A stretch of 47,466 nucleotides of DNA, taken from positions 1-47,466 of IMG/VR virus record IMGVR_UViG_3300023171_000020. One strand, written 5' to 3'. Below, piece by piece: positions 7,313 to 13,659 of this stretch (the first letter of the stretch is position 1; each line of letters starts with the position of its first letter). This DNA comes from a virus. Position numbers and translations under genes: made by a program. The notes beneath the pieces are model-generated. The model had not been told where the DNA came from. It did not search any database and worked only from the letters and a program-made list of their open reading frames with translations.

Positions 7313-7968
7313 CACGATTTCACCCCGCCTGTTTCAGCGCTGGCCCGAGCGCGGTCGATGCGCTGGCGGGTGACGCGCACGATTTCGACTGGCCCGTCCT
7401 GGCCGTAGACCATGGCGTAGTGTTCAATGTCGCGTTCTGCGCCAAGACCTGACGCGCCAGCAACGATCATGTCGTCCTGCATCAACTCGTAGCTGACCTC
7501 GATCTCCGCATCCAGCCGCGCGCTGTCCTCGCCCTGCGCCGAACTCCTCGAATTATTCGAGTAGTTGCCCTGCGCCTCGGTGGGGGTGACGGGCGAGTGG
7601 TTGGCTTTCAGAAGTGGGGCGATGGTTCGCAATGCTCTTTGAATAAACCGAACACATTCACCAGACATTTCGGCAAATCCCTCTTTTTCGTCGTCTTCAA
7701 TATCGACGTGAGTATCTTTCGACTGCCCCCACACTTCCATGTGCTCGCGCATCTGCACAAGGATTTCTGCTGCCCATTCGTCAGTGATTACCGGCGCCTC
7801 GGTGGGGGCTGGCTGGGCCTTGAGGGCTGCGCGGCTTGCTTGCCATGCCTCCCACTGTTTGCGTGCGTGTTTGCCATTGAAGTGGCTTGGGTACGCTGGG
7901 TTCATCAGCGGCTTGCCGAGCCACGCCTCAAACTGCTCGCGCTCCACTGCTTCTGCTTTGTCTGTCAT
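7312..7968 (-). CDS. Hypothetical early protein
   Basis: Encodes 218 residues from ATG 7968, which has AAAGGAGC upstream and overlaps the Lar-like gene's stop as ATGA. The N-terminus (REQFEAWLGKPLMNPAYPSHFNGKHARKQWEAWQASR) is a short module often seen in phage proteins of the ead/Lar neighbourhood. It is followed by acidic helices and a C-terminal stretch (YAMVYGQDGPVEIVRVTRQRIDRAR). The linker near residue 110-130 is rich in Ser and Asn. I cannot assign a function; it belongs to the accessory operon with the antirestriction protein. Confidence 0.75.
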   Translation of the reverse strand: MTDKAEAVEREQFEAWLGKPLMNPAYPSHFNGKHARKQWEAWQASRAALKAQPAPTEAPVITDEWAAEILVQMREHMEVWGQSKDTHVDIEDDEKEGFAEMSGECVRFIQRALRTIAPLLKANHSPVTPTEAQGNYSNNSRSSAQGEDSARLDAEIEVSYELMQDDMIVAGASGLGAERDIEHYAMVYGQDGPVEIVRVTRQRIDRARASAETGGVKS

Positions 7969-8384
7969 GGCTTTGCTCCTTTGGTGGCATATTTCAATTC
8001 GCGGATTTCCCGGGCCAGTGCGCGGGCGGCAGATGCTTCGCGCGGATGCCCGGATGCGCGGCGCGCTTCGAACTTTGCATCGCAAATCTTCGCCGCATCT
8101 TCCAGCACTTCGTCCCGCTCCACGTCCGCTGTCGCGCGCGGCGTGGCCCGGCGGTTCCAACGTGCCCAACCATCGGGCAGCATGTTCGCGCCCACGCTGG
8201 CGCCGCAGCCGGAACATTCAATGACTCGGTTTCCTCGATCATCGCTATCGTCCTCAACCCTGGGTGCGCCGCCGCAAAACGGGCATGGCATCGGCTCGTC
8301 GCTCGCCTGCGCTGCGAGATTGGTCGAATTCCCGTACGTGACAGGCACGTGCTTGGTCATGTCGAACTTTTCGAAATCACTCAT
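7965..8384 (-). CDS. Lar-like restriction alleviation protein
   Basis: Encodes 139 residues from ATG 8384. Residues 34-39 are CPFCGG, followed after a short loop by IECSGCGASV and then GWARWNRRA. This CPFCGG...CxxCG...WNRR order is the signature of Lar-type proteins, which dampen host type I restriction, and of related phage zinc-ribbon proteins. The second half (EDAAKICDAKFEARRASGHPREASAARALAREIRELK) is helical, as in several phage fusions of this motif. It overlaps both neighbours, so it is co-translated in the leftward early operon. Antirestriction activity is inferred from family membership. Confidence 0.75.
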   Translation of the reverse strand: MSDFEKFDMTKHVPVTYGNSTNLAAQASDEPMPCPFCGGAPRVEDDSDDRGNRVIECSGCGASVGANMLPDGWARWNRRATPRATADVERDEVLEDAAKICDAKFEARRASGHPREASAARALAREIRELKYATKGAKP

Positions 8385-9312
8385 GATCGCCTTCTGGCTT
8401 GTCGGCTGATTGGGCGGCCACGACCTTCCCCGCGCCATTGCACTGGGTGCAGCGTCCATCAATGCAAAGCCCGTCGCTCATCAAGGCGTAGCGACCGCGA
8501 CCCTCACATTTCAAGCAATCGACCATATTCGCCGCGCTGGTCTGCGCTTGACCTTCGGATGCGCGGTCCGGAGCAATGTATCCGCTGTGCTTGTCGGCGT
8601 CGTAGTCGAGGATGAACGGCTCTTTCTCGATTTCGCCAATCAAGTAGCGCACGCAGTCGGCTTCGTAGCGCACGCGTTCAGGGTATTCCGACCGCGCAAT
8701 AGTGAAGCCGCCGAACACATCGAAGCCCTTTGCATCCTTACGGTTTAGGATGGCCGTGAAGTTGCTCTTGCCGTTCGATTCAGGCATCGCGCCGTACCAG
8801 ACCGACAAGGCCGGTGCCGCTGCGCTGACTTGACCTTCGGCAGCGACCTTACCCGTGCCGTCGCATTCCTCGCAAGCGATGCTGACTTCCTCGTAACTCT
8901 CGGGTGTTTGCCCGAAGCAGCCACCGATCAAGCCGTGGCCGTTGCAAGCTGGGCAGTCGGCAGCGGGCGCAAGCGACTGTTGCGGGGCGGCGGCCAGCAT
9001 GGCACGAAAGCACGATGCATAACTGAATGGCTTGCTCTTGCCCGAATCAATACCAGCCTGCACCATAGCTTCGGTTGGGTCAATTGGAAGGGCAACCATC
9101 TGAAAACCTTCCACCGCCACGCTGGCGGCTTGATCTGCTGGCGCGCGGAGTTTGCTGTCGAGGTAGCTGGTCAGTTCTTTGTACGCCGCCGCATGCGCCG
9201 ATTTGCTGGCAAGCTCTCGCGACTTTACGTAATCGGCCACCAGGTCGTGAAACCGCGCATCATCCCCGATGCTCGCAACATTCGGCTGGCTGGCTGTGTT
9301 TTTGGTGTTCAT
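8377..9312 (-). CDS. Hypothetical protein with two DnaJ-like CxxCxGxG zinc motifs
   Basis: Encodes 311 residues from ATG 9312, which shares a base with the stop of the 44-residue gene. Two regions carry cysteine pairs of the DnaJ zinc-finger type: CPACNGHG with CEECDGTG near residues 120-155, and CLKCEGRG with CTQCNGAG near residues 265-300. Between them is a domain with AILNRKDAKGFDVFGGFTIARSEYPERVRYEADCVRYLIGEIE. The N-terminal 70 residues are helical. The motifs suggest a zinc-stabilised protein for protein or nucleic-acid contact. I do not recognise the whole family. The last 8 bases overlap the Lar-like gene. Confidence 0.75.
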   Translation of the reverse strand: MNTKNTASQPNVASIGDDARFHDLVADYVKSRELASKSAHAAAYKELTSYLDSKLRAPADQAASVAVEGFQMVALPIDPTEAMVQAGIDSGKSKPFSYASCFRAMLAAAPQQSLAPAADCPACNGHGLIGGCFGQTPESYEEVSIACEECDGTGKVAAEGQVSAAAPALSVWYGAMPESNGKSNFTAILNRKDAKGFDVFGGFTIARSEYPERVRYEADCVRYLIGEIEKEPFILDYDADKHSGYIAPDRASEGQAQTSAANMVDCLKCEGRGRYALMSDGLCIDGRCTQCNGAGKVVAAQSADKPEGDHE

Positions 9313-9446
9313 TATCGTGTCCAATCAAGAAGTAAGCCGGCAATCAGCGCCAGCAGGCAAATGGCCGGGCCGTTGTTGCGCAGCCGGCGGCGTTCGTCGG
9401 CGATGCGCCGTTCGATATCGGTGAGGCCCAGGCGGAGGCGTTTCAT
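9312..9446 (-). CDS. Small membrane peptide, 44 residues
   Basis: A short gene: ATG at 9446 overlaps the upstream stop as ATGA, and the TAA at 9312 overlaps the next ATG as TAATG. The product has an Arg-rich N-terminal half (DIERRIADERRRLRNNG) and then one hydrophobic segment (PAICLLALIAGLLLDW). It is therefore likely a single-pass inner-membrane peptide with its charged part inside. Its function is unknown. The coupling on both sides is the main evidence that it is real. Confidence 0.7.
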   Translation of the reverse strand: MKRLRLGLTDIERRIADERRRLRNNGPAICLLALIAGLLLDWTR

Positions 9447-9748
9447 TTGGGCACCTCGCTGGTGGCCTGACGGATGGCGGCGCGTGCGCGGACATACACC
9501 CCGTCGTCCATCAGGTTAGCCGACGTGCAACCGTGTGAGTCGTCAAGCAAATCCTCGGCCTCCTTCAACATTTCGACGAGCGGGGTCAGCAGGTCAGGCG
9601 CTTCTTCCACCGCTCGCGAAACGAGAACGCGCAGTTCTTCCAACCCCGATGAGGCCCACCCCTCGCCTTCTGGGCCTTCGTCGGTAGTCGAGTACAAGAG
9701 ATCATCGAGTTTCGACAATTGCTCCGGGGTAAGGACCAACGTTATCAC
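9443..9748 (-). CDS. Acidic hypothetical protein
   Basis: Encodes 101 residues, strongly acidic, with no membrane segment. The first half (LTPEQLSKLDDLLYSTTDEGPEGEG) and second half (LVEMLKEAEDLLDDSHGC) look helical. It starts ATGA inside the stop of the HTH regulator gene, so it is the second gene of the leftward early operon. An acidic small early phage protein could be a DNA mimic or inhibitor, but nothing here shows it. Confidence 0.72.
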   Translation of the reverse strand: MITLVLTPEQLSKLDDLLYSTTDEGPEGEGWASSGLEELRVLVSRAVEEAPDLLTPLVEMLKEAEDLLDDSHGCTSANLMDDGVYVRARAAIRQATSEVPK

Positions 9749-10131
9749 AGCTCACCCCCCGCGCCGCTGGCGCTGCGCACCTTCGGCGACAGGATCTGTT
9801 CGCGAGGCACGCCGAACTGGATGCTGAACTCGGCCACGCGCTTGGTGGGCACATAGCCCTGGGCGATCCACTGGCGCACGGCCTGGGTGGTGACGCCCAG
9901 CTGCGCGGCCGCCTTGGCCGTGCCGCCGTTCGCATGCACCGCCTTGTAGATCGGACTGTCGACGTTCGTAGGCGTCATCAGCGGCGCGCCGTCCAGGCGC
10001 AGCCATTTGAGGATGGTTTCGCGGGACACGCCGAGGTACGCCGCTAAGCAACCGGCGGGGTCGTTTTCGAGCGTTTTGCTCAGTTGCCGGATCGCCTTCT
10101 GCAGCCCGGTGTATTGCTTCAGTTCATTCAT
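9745..10131 (-). CDS. YdaS/Cro-like helix-turn-helix regulator
   Basis: Encodes 128 residues from ATG 10131, with AGAGAGG upstream. The C-terminal half has a YdaS/Cro-like fold: NGGTAKAAAQLGVTTQAVRQWIAQGYVP, then RVAEFSIQFGVPREQIL, the usual pattern where host or phage repressors bind operators. The N-terminal half has another HTH-like stretch (LAAYLGVSRETILKWLRLDG). It is the first leftward gene from the divergent control region and probably controls the paired promoters and its own expression. No integrase was found, so a lysogeny role is unproven; it may act as Cro. Confidence 0.8.
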   Translation of the reverse strand: MNELKQYTGLQKAIRQLSKTLENDPAGCLAAYLGVSRETILKWLRLDGAPLMTPTNVDSPIYKAVHANGGTAKAAAQLGVTTQAVRQWIAQGYVPTKRVAEFSIQFGVPREQILSPKVRSASGAGGEL

Positions 10132-10161
10132 TTTGGAACCTCTCTGTTGTTGATGTATTGA

Positions 10162-10190
10162 AGTATTCCACAACCAAACAGAACGCGCAA
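10162..10190 (-). promoter_or_regulatory. Early promoter P1 (copy 1 of a repeated extended -10 module)
   Basis: On the minus strand TTGCGC (10190-10185) is followed after 17 bases by AATACT (10167-10162), with TGG directly before it as an extended -10. It reads into the HTH regulator operon. The -10 surroundings (TTGTGGAATACTTC...CATCAACAACAG) match P2 at 15947 and P3 at 20220, so the three form one promoter family. Confidence 0.75.
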
Positions 10191-10223
10191 TAAATATTTT
10201 GCGAAATCGCTTGCAACAAGCAA
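10186..10223. promoter_or_regulatory. Palindrome cluster in the divergent control region (candidate operators)
   Basis: Three dyads lie side by side: CGCAA...TTGCG in 10186-10203, GCGAAATCGC at 10201-10210, and TTGCAACAAGCAA at 10211-10223. The first overlaps the -35 of P1, so a bound protein could block leftward transcription. The HTH regulator at 9745-10131 is the obvious candidate. Rightward transcription of the replication operon must also start near here; TTGCAA at 10211 could be its -35, but no good -10 follows, so I do not call it. Confidence 0.55.
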
Positions 10224-10283
10224 AACGGTGTGCGAAGATTCTTTCCGTCACTTGACACCGAACAAATCACCTGGAGAAAAAAC

Positions 10284-10727
10284 ATGAGTCTGGAACAAGC
10301 AATTATCGATCACACCGCCGCCCTGCTGCAGCTGTCGGCATCGCTCAACGCCATGAACGCAGGGTGCGCAGCGGCGGTTGCGCTGCCGGCAGCAACCGGC
10401 GACGCTGAACTGGAAGAGGCCGTCACCAAGGTGGAGAAGGCCGCGAAACAGGAGAAGGCCGAAGCAAAAAAGCCAGTCGAAAAGGCGGAAGTATCAAGCG
10501 AGACTTCGGCCGACGCTGGGGTCGCTTCGTTTGACAAACCCGCCACCCAGCTCGACTACAAAGCCGACGTGAAACCCACCCTGCTGAAACTGCATCAGGA
10601 TCCACGCCACGGCGCCGACGCCCTCAAGGCGCTGCTCAAGAAGTACAACGCCCCGAACGGTGACAAGATCAAGCCGGAAGACCTGGGCGCCATCCTGGCC
10701 GACGCGCAAGCCTTGCTGGCGGCCTGA
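10284..10727 (+). CDS. Hypothetical first gene of the replication operon
   Basis: Encodes 147 residues from ATG 10284, behind GGAG. The N-terminus (MSLEQAIIDHTAALLQLSASLNAM) is helical. A middle Lys/Glu/Ala-rich segment (residues ~47-75) looks like a flexible coiled linker. The C-terminal third (KPTLLKLHQDPRHGADALKALLKKYNAPNGDKIKPEDLGAILADAQALLA) looks like a small folded domain. It precedes the DUF2800 and DUF2815 genes, as in many phages, so it may help replication or recombination. The exact role is unknown. Confidence 0.8.
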   Translation: MSLEQAIIDHTAALLQLSASLNAMNAGCAAAVALPAATGDAELEEAVTKVEKAAKQEKAEAKKPVEKAEVSSETSADAGVASFDKPATQLDYKADVKPTLLKLHQDPRHGADALKALLKKYNAPNGDKIKPEDLGAILADAQALLAA

Positions 10728-10729
10728 TC

Positions 10730-12196
10730 ATGGCCGAGCACGCCAAACTCTCACCGTCCGGCGCCGCGCGCTGGATGGCCTGCGCCGGCTCTCTGTTCAT
10801 GGAGTCGACCTATCCGGACAAGTCGAGCGAGTTTGCCGACGAGGGCACGCTGGCGCACGACCTGGCGGCGCGCTGTCTCGAGCAGGAGCACGACGCAAAG
10901 CTGTTCGTCGGCGGCGCCTACGAGTACCAGGACCACGGCGTCGAGAAAACCGCCACGATCACCAGCGACATGGCCCGAGAAGTGCAAAAGTACGTCGACT
11001 ACGTACGCGCTGAAACTAAAGACGGCCAACTGCATGTGGAACAGCGCTTGCCCATTTTCGGCGGCGCCATCCCGGACCAGTTCGGCACCAGCGACGTGGT
11101 GATCGTTTTCGACACCGAGCTCGTAATCGTCGATCTGAAGTACGGCCGCGGCGTCCAGGTGTTCGCCGAGAGCAATCCGCAAATGATGCTCTACGCCCTC
11201 GGCAGCCTGGACGAGTTCGACCCGCTCGGCGACATCGAGACGGTGCGCATGGTGATCCACCAGCCTCGCCTGAACCACGTGGACGAGTGGACCTGCAGCG
11301 TGGCCGACCTGCGCGCGTTCGAGCAGGAGGCAATCGCCGCCGGCCAGAAGGCGCTGGAAATTGCGGAGGATGGGGAAATGGGGGTAGGCGGTGCGTCTCC
11401 TGCGATGCTCAACCCAGGTGAGAAGCAGTGCCAGTTCTGCAAGGCGAAGGGGGACTGCCCGGCGCTGCGCGACAAGGTGCTGGCAACGGTGGCGGGGGAT
11501 TTCGAAGTCGTTGCCGACATCGCTATCGGCGTCGAAACCCGGGGCGAAGAAATGCCGCCGGTAGTTGATCAGCTGATCGCCCTCGGCAAGGGCGAGATTT
11601 CCGTGACCATCACCGAAGCCGAGAAGATCATCGCGGCGGCGCATGGCGTGGCACCGAAGGCGGTGGACTTTCTCGATTCAATTCAAGTCGAAGGTCCACC
11701 GTACTTTGCTATCAAAAAGGCCACCGTCCGCCCCGTGCTCGACGGCGCCGAGGAGCGCATTGCCGCACTCGACGTCGACCACCTGGCCGTCTGCATGGAC
11801 AGCGTGGACCTGGTCGAGGGCTGGTGCAAGGCGGTGCGCGCCGAGTCCGAGCGCCGGCTGCTGGCGGGCACCCCGGTGCCAGGCTGGAAGCTGGTGACGG
11901 GCAAGGCCGGCAGCCGCAGTTGGAACGACGCCGAGGCGGCGCGCACCAAGCTCAAGGGGATGCGGCTGCGCGATGACGTCATGTACGACTTCACCCTCAT
12001 CAGCCCGACGACAGCCGAGAAGCTGCATGCGGATGGCGTAATCAAGCCGAAGCAGTGGACGGCCTTGCAGGACTTGATTTCCCGGAGCAGCGGCAAGCCG
12101 TCCGTCGCCCCGGCCAGTGACAAACGGCCCGCCTTGGACATCGGCAAGGTGGAAGACGATTTTAACGCGCTGGACGATGCCAGCGACCTCCTTTAA
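10730..12196 (+). CDS. DUF2800-family RecB/Cas4-like nuclease
   Basis: Encodes 488 residues. It starts with MAEHAKLSPSGAARWMACAGSL and HDLAARCLEQ, the usual head of DUF2800 proteins. IPDQFGTSDVVIVFDTELVIVDLKYGRG near residues 106-138 carries the Asp and D-x-K of a PD-(D/E)XK active site. Cys residues in CQFCKAKGDCPAL near residue 235, with an earlier Cys, could hold an iron-sulphur cluster, as in AddB/Cas4-type nucleases. The C-terminal half is probably a DNA-binding or partner domain. It likely resects or processes DNA ends during phage replication or recombination. The DUF2815 ssDNA-binding gene follows after 21 bases, a pairing seen in many phages. Confidence 0.88.
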   Translation: MAEHAKLSPSGAARWMACAGSLFMESTYPDKSSEFADEGTLAHDLAARCLEQEHDAKLFVGGAYEYQDHGVEKTATITSDMAREVQKYVDYVRAETKDGQLHVEQRLPIFGGAIPDQFGTSDVVIVFDTELVIVDLKYGRGVQVFAESNPQMMLYALGSLDEFDPLGDIETVRMVIHQPRLNHVDEWTCSVADLRAFEQEAIAAGQKALEIAEDGEMGVGGASPAMLNPGEKQCQFCKAKGDCPALRDKVLATVAGDFEVVADIAIGVETRGEEMPPVVDQLIALGKGEISVTITEAEKIIAAAHGVAPKAVDFLDSIQVEGPPYFAIKKATVRPVLDGAEERIAALDVDHLAVCMDSVDLVEGWCKAVRAESERRLLAGTPVPGWKLVTGKAGSRSWNDAEAARTKLKGMRLRDDVMYDFTLISPTTAEKLHADGVIKPKQWTALQDLISRSSGKPSVAPASDKRPALDIGKVEDDFNALDDASDLL

Positions 12197-12217
12197 TTTA
12201 CTGAAAGAAACTACACC

Positions 12218-12760
12218 ATGAAAATCAAATTGACCAATGTTCGTCTCTCCTTCCCTGGCCTGTTCAAAGCCGAAGCATTCAAGCCGGGCGACGATCCGAA
12301 GTTCAAAGCCACGTTCCTGATCGAAAAGGGCAGCGCCAACCACCAGGCCGTCGAAAAGGCCATCGCGGAAGAAGCGAAGATCAAATGGGGCGTCAAGGGC
12401 GAAAAGACCATTTCGAACATTCGCAACAACCCGAACAAGTTCTGCTACCAGGATGGCGACACCAAATCGTACGACGGCTACGAGGGCATGATGGCGCTGT
12501 CGGCAAAGTCCGGCACCCGCCCCCTGGTGATCGACGGCCAGCGCAATCCGCTGTCCGAAGCCGACGGCAAACCATATGCCGGCTGCTACGTCAACGCCTC
12601 CGTCGAGCTGTTCACCTACGACAATAGCGGTGCCGGCGTTTCGGCCAGCCTGGCCGGCGTCCAGTTCGTGCGCGACGGTGACGCGTTCGGCGGCGGCAAA
12701 GCCGCTTCGGTCGACGAGTTCGACGAGCTGGAAGCAGGCGCCGACGCCGACCTGCTGTAA
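12218..12760 (+). CDS. DUF2815-family single-stranded DNA-binding protein
   Basis: Encodes 180 residues starting MKIKLTNVRLSFPGLFKAEA, followed by PKFKATFLIEKGS and a Tyr/Gly-rich middle, then YVNASVELFTYDNSGAGVSASLAGVQFVRDGDAFGGG. This is the DUF2815 pattern, an OB-fold protein resembling T7 gp2.5. The acidic tail (DEFDELEAGADADLL) matches the partner-docking tails of ssDNA-binding proteins. It should coat single strands during replication and recombination. It sits between the DUF2800 nuclease and an intrinsic terminator. Confidence 0.88.
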   Translation: MKIKLTNVRLSFPGLFKAEAFKPGDDPKFKATFLIEKGSANHQAVEKAIAEEAKIKWGVKGEKTISNIRNNPNKFCYQDGDTKSYDGYEGMMALSAKSGTRPLVIDGQRNPLSEADGKPYAGCYVNASVELFTYDNSGAGVSASLAGVQFVRDGDAFGGGKAASVDEFDELEAGADADLL

Positions 12761-12767
12761 TCGACCT

Positions 12768-12796
12768 GCCCGGCGCCGCGTGCGCTGGGCGTTTTT
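12768..12796 (+). terminator. Intrinsic terminator inside the replication operon
   Basis: GCCCGGCGC, loop CGCGT, GCGCTGGGC is followed by GTTTTT, eight bases after the DUF2815 stop. The 9-base stem has one G-U pair. It would lower or end transcription between the ssDNA-binding gene and the polymerase genes unless the phage antiterminates. I see no strong promoter between it and the next start at 12818. Confidence 0.75.
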
Positions 12797-12817
12797 CACT
12801 CTCCCAAGGAAAATACC

Positions 12818-13075
12818 ATGTCGTTTGCCTTTGCCACTTGCGAGCGCCGCCGCGCGCTTGAATTTCTCCAAAAGCTTTATCCGAACCATGCCGTTACAGA
12901 TACGGACGAATCAATTAAAGATCTGCTCGACATAATCGAGGCGGACGAACTGCGTGTTTGCGACCCAAGTTTTCACGGCGGCCAGATCATCGAAGGCCGC
13001 AACATAAAACCCGACACCGCAGCGCGCGCCACCGCGGCGTTGCAAAAAGCTGGGTTGGTTTTTAGCCGAACGTAG
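12818..13075 (+). CDS. Small hypothetical protein
   Basis: Encodes 85 residues behind an AAGGAAA ribosome site. The sequence (CERRRALEFLQKLYPNHAVTDTDESIKDLLDIIEADELRV, then RNIKPDTAARATAALQKAGLVFSRT) looks like a compact helical protein with charged surfaces. It is the first gene after the internal terminator, so its level may depend on read-through. I do not recognise the family. Confidence 0.72.
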   Translation: MSFAFATCERRRALEFLQKLYPNHAVTDTDESIKDLLDIIEADELRVCDPSFHGGQIIEGRNIKPDTAARATAALQKAGLVFSRT

Positions 13076-13076
13076 A

Positions 13077-13394
13077 GTGACCACCTTCTCCGTCCGCTGC
13101 CGCCACGCGGCCTGCCGCCATCGTCGCGTGTCGCGCACCGATCCAGACACCTACGTGCGCCCGCCGGCGTGCCCGGTGTGCGGCAGCCGCAAGGGCTGGC
13201 GGATCGAGCACCGTGCTTACAACAAGCGGGACCTGTGCCGGTGCGACGGCCCGATGGGCCGCAACAACGAGCCGTTCCCGCACCGCACCACCCATCCGTC
13301 GTGCGAGCAGCACCCGCACGGCATTTACAACCAGGCGCGCGCCAGGGGCGTTGCGCATGAGGACATCCCACATGAATACCACCCAAAAGATTGA
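13077..13394 (+). CDS. Cys/His-rich small protein, probable zinc binder
   Basis: Encodes 105 residues from GTG 13077, one base after the previous stop. It has MTTFSVRCRHAACRHRRVSR, CPVCGSRKGWRIEHR and later RCDGPMGRNNEPFPHR and HPSCEQHPHG. The CPVCG pair with earlier Cys and His suggests a zinc ribbon; the C-terminal part is His-rich. Similar proteins occur in phage replication clusters, often without known function. It overlaps the next gene by 23 bases. Confidence 0.72.
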   Translation: MTTFSVRCRHAACRHRRVSRTDPDTYVRPPACPVCGSRKGWRIEHRAYNKRDLCRCDGPMGRNNEPFPHRTTHPSCEQHPHGIYNQARARGVAHEDIPHEYHPKD

Positions 13395-13659
13395 AGCGCG
13401 CGACGGCCTGGCCGTGTTCCATGACACCTCGTACGGCAAGCTGGCGCTGTCGAGGTTCAAAGACATACCTGAAAATTTCTTCGTTTACTGCTGCGGATGG
13501 CTTGGTGACATGCGCACTGATGCGTGTGTGATGGAAGTCACCGGCGCCGAGTTCCGCGTGGCGCAGCGCGGGCAGCACAAGGGCAAGTACAGCATCCTGG
13601 TTCCCGGCAGCCAGCGGACAATCTACCTTACCCGTGCAGAAGTGGATGCCGCGAAATGA
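13372..13659 (+). CDS. Small hypothetical protein upstream of DNA polymerase
   Basis: Encodes 95 residues from ATG 13372, inside the end of the previous gene. The body (DGLAVFHDTSYGKLALSRFKDIPENFFVYCCGWLGDMRTDACVMEVTGAEFRVAQRGQHKGKYSILVPGSQRTIYLTRAEVDAAK) is beta-rich and ends in a basic strand. Its stop overlaps the polymerase ATG as ATGA, so the two are coupled. I do not recognise the family. Confidence 0.72.
   Translation: MNTTQKIEARDGLAVFHDTSYGKLALSRFKDIPENFFVYCCGWLGDMRTDACVMEVTGAEFRVAQRGQHKGKYSILVPGSQRTIYLTRAEVDAAK

Noticed and set aside
10252-10257. Perfect TTGACA upstream of the gene at 10284
   Set aside because: A -10 at the right distance would fall on the ribosome site and start codon region, and no TATAAT-like box is there.
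11678-12889. A 403-codon open frame on the minus strand opposite DUF2800/DUF2815
   Set aside because: Antisense to two well-supported genes, with no recognisable domain.
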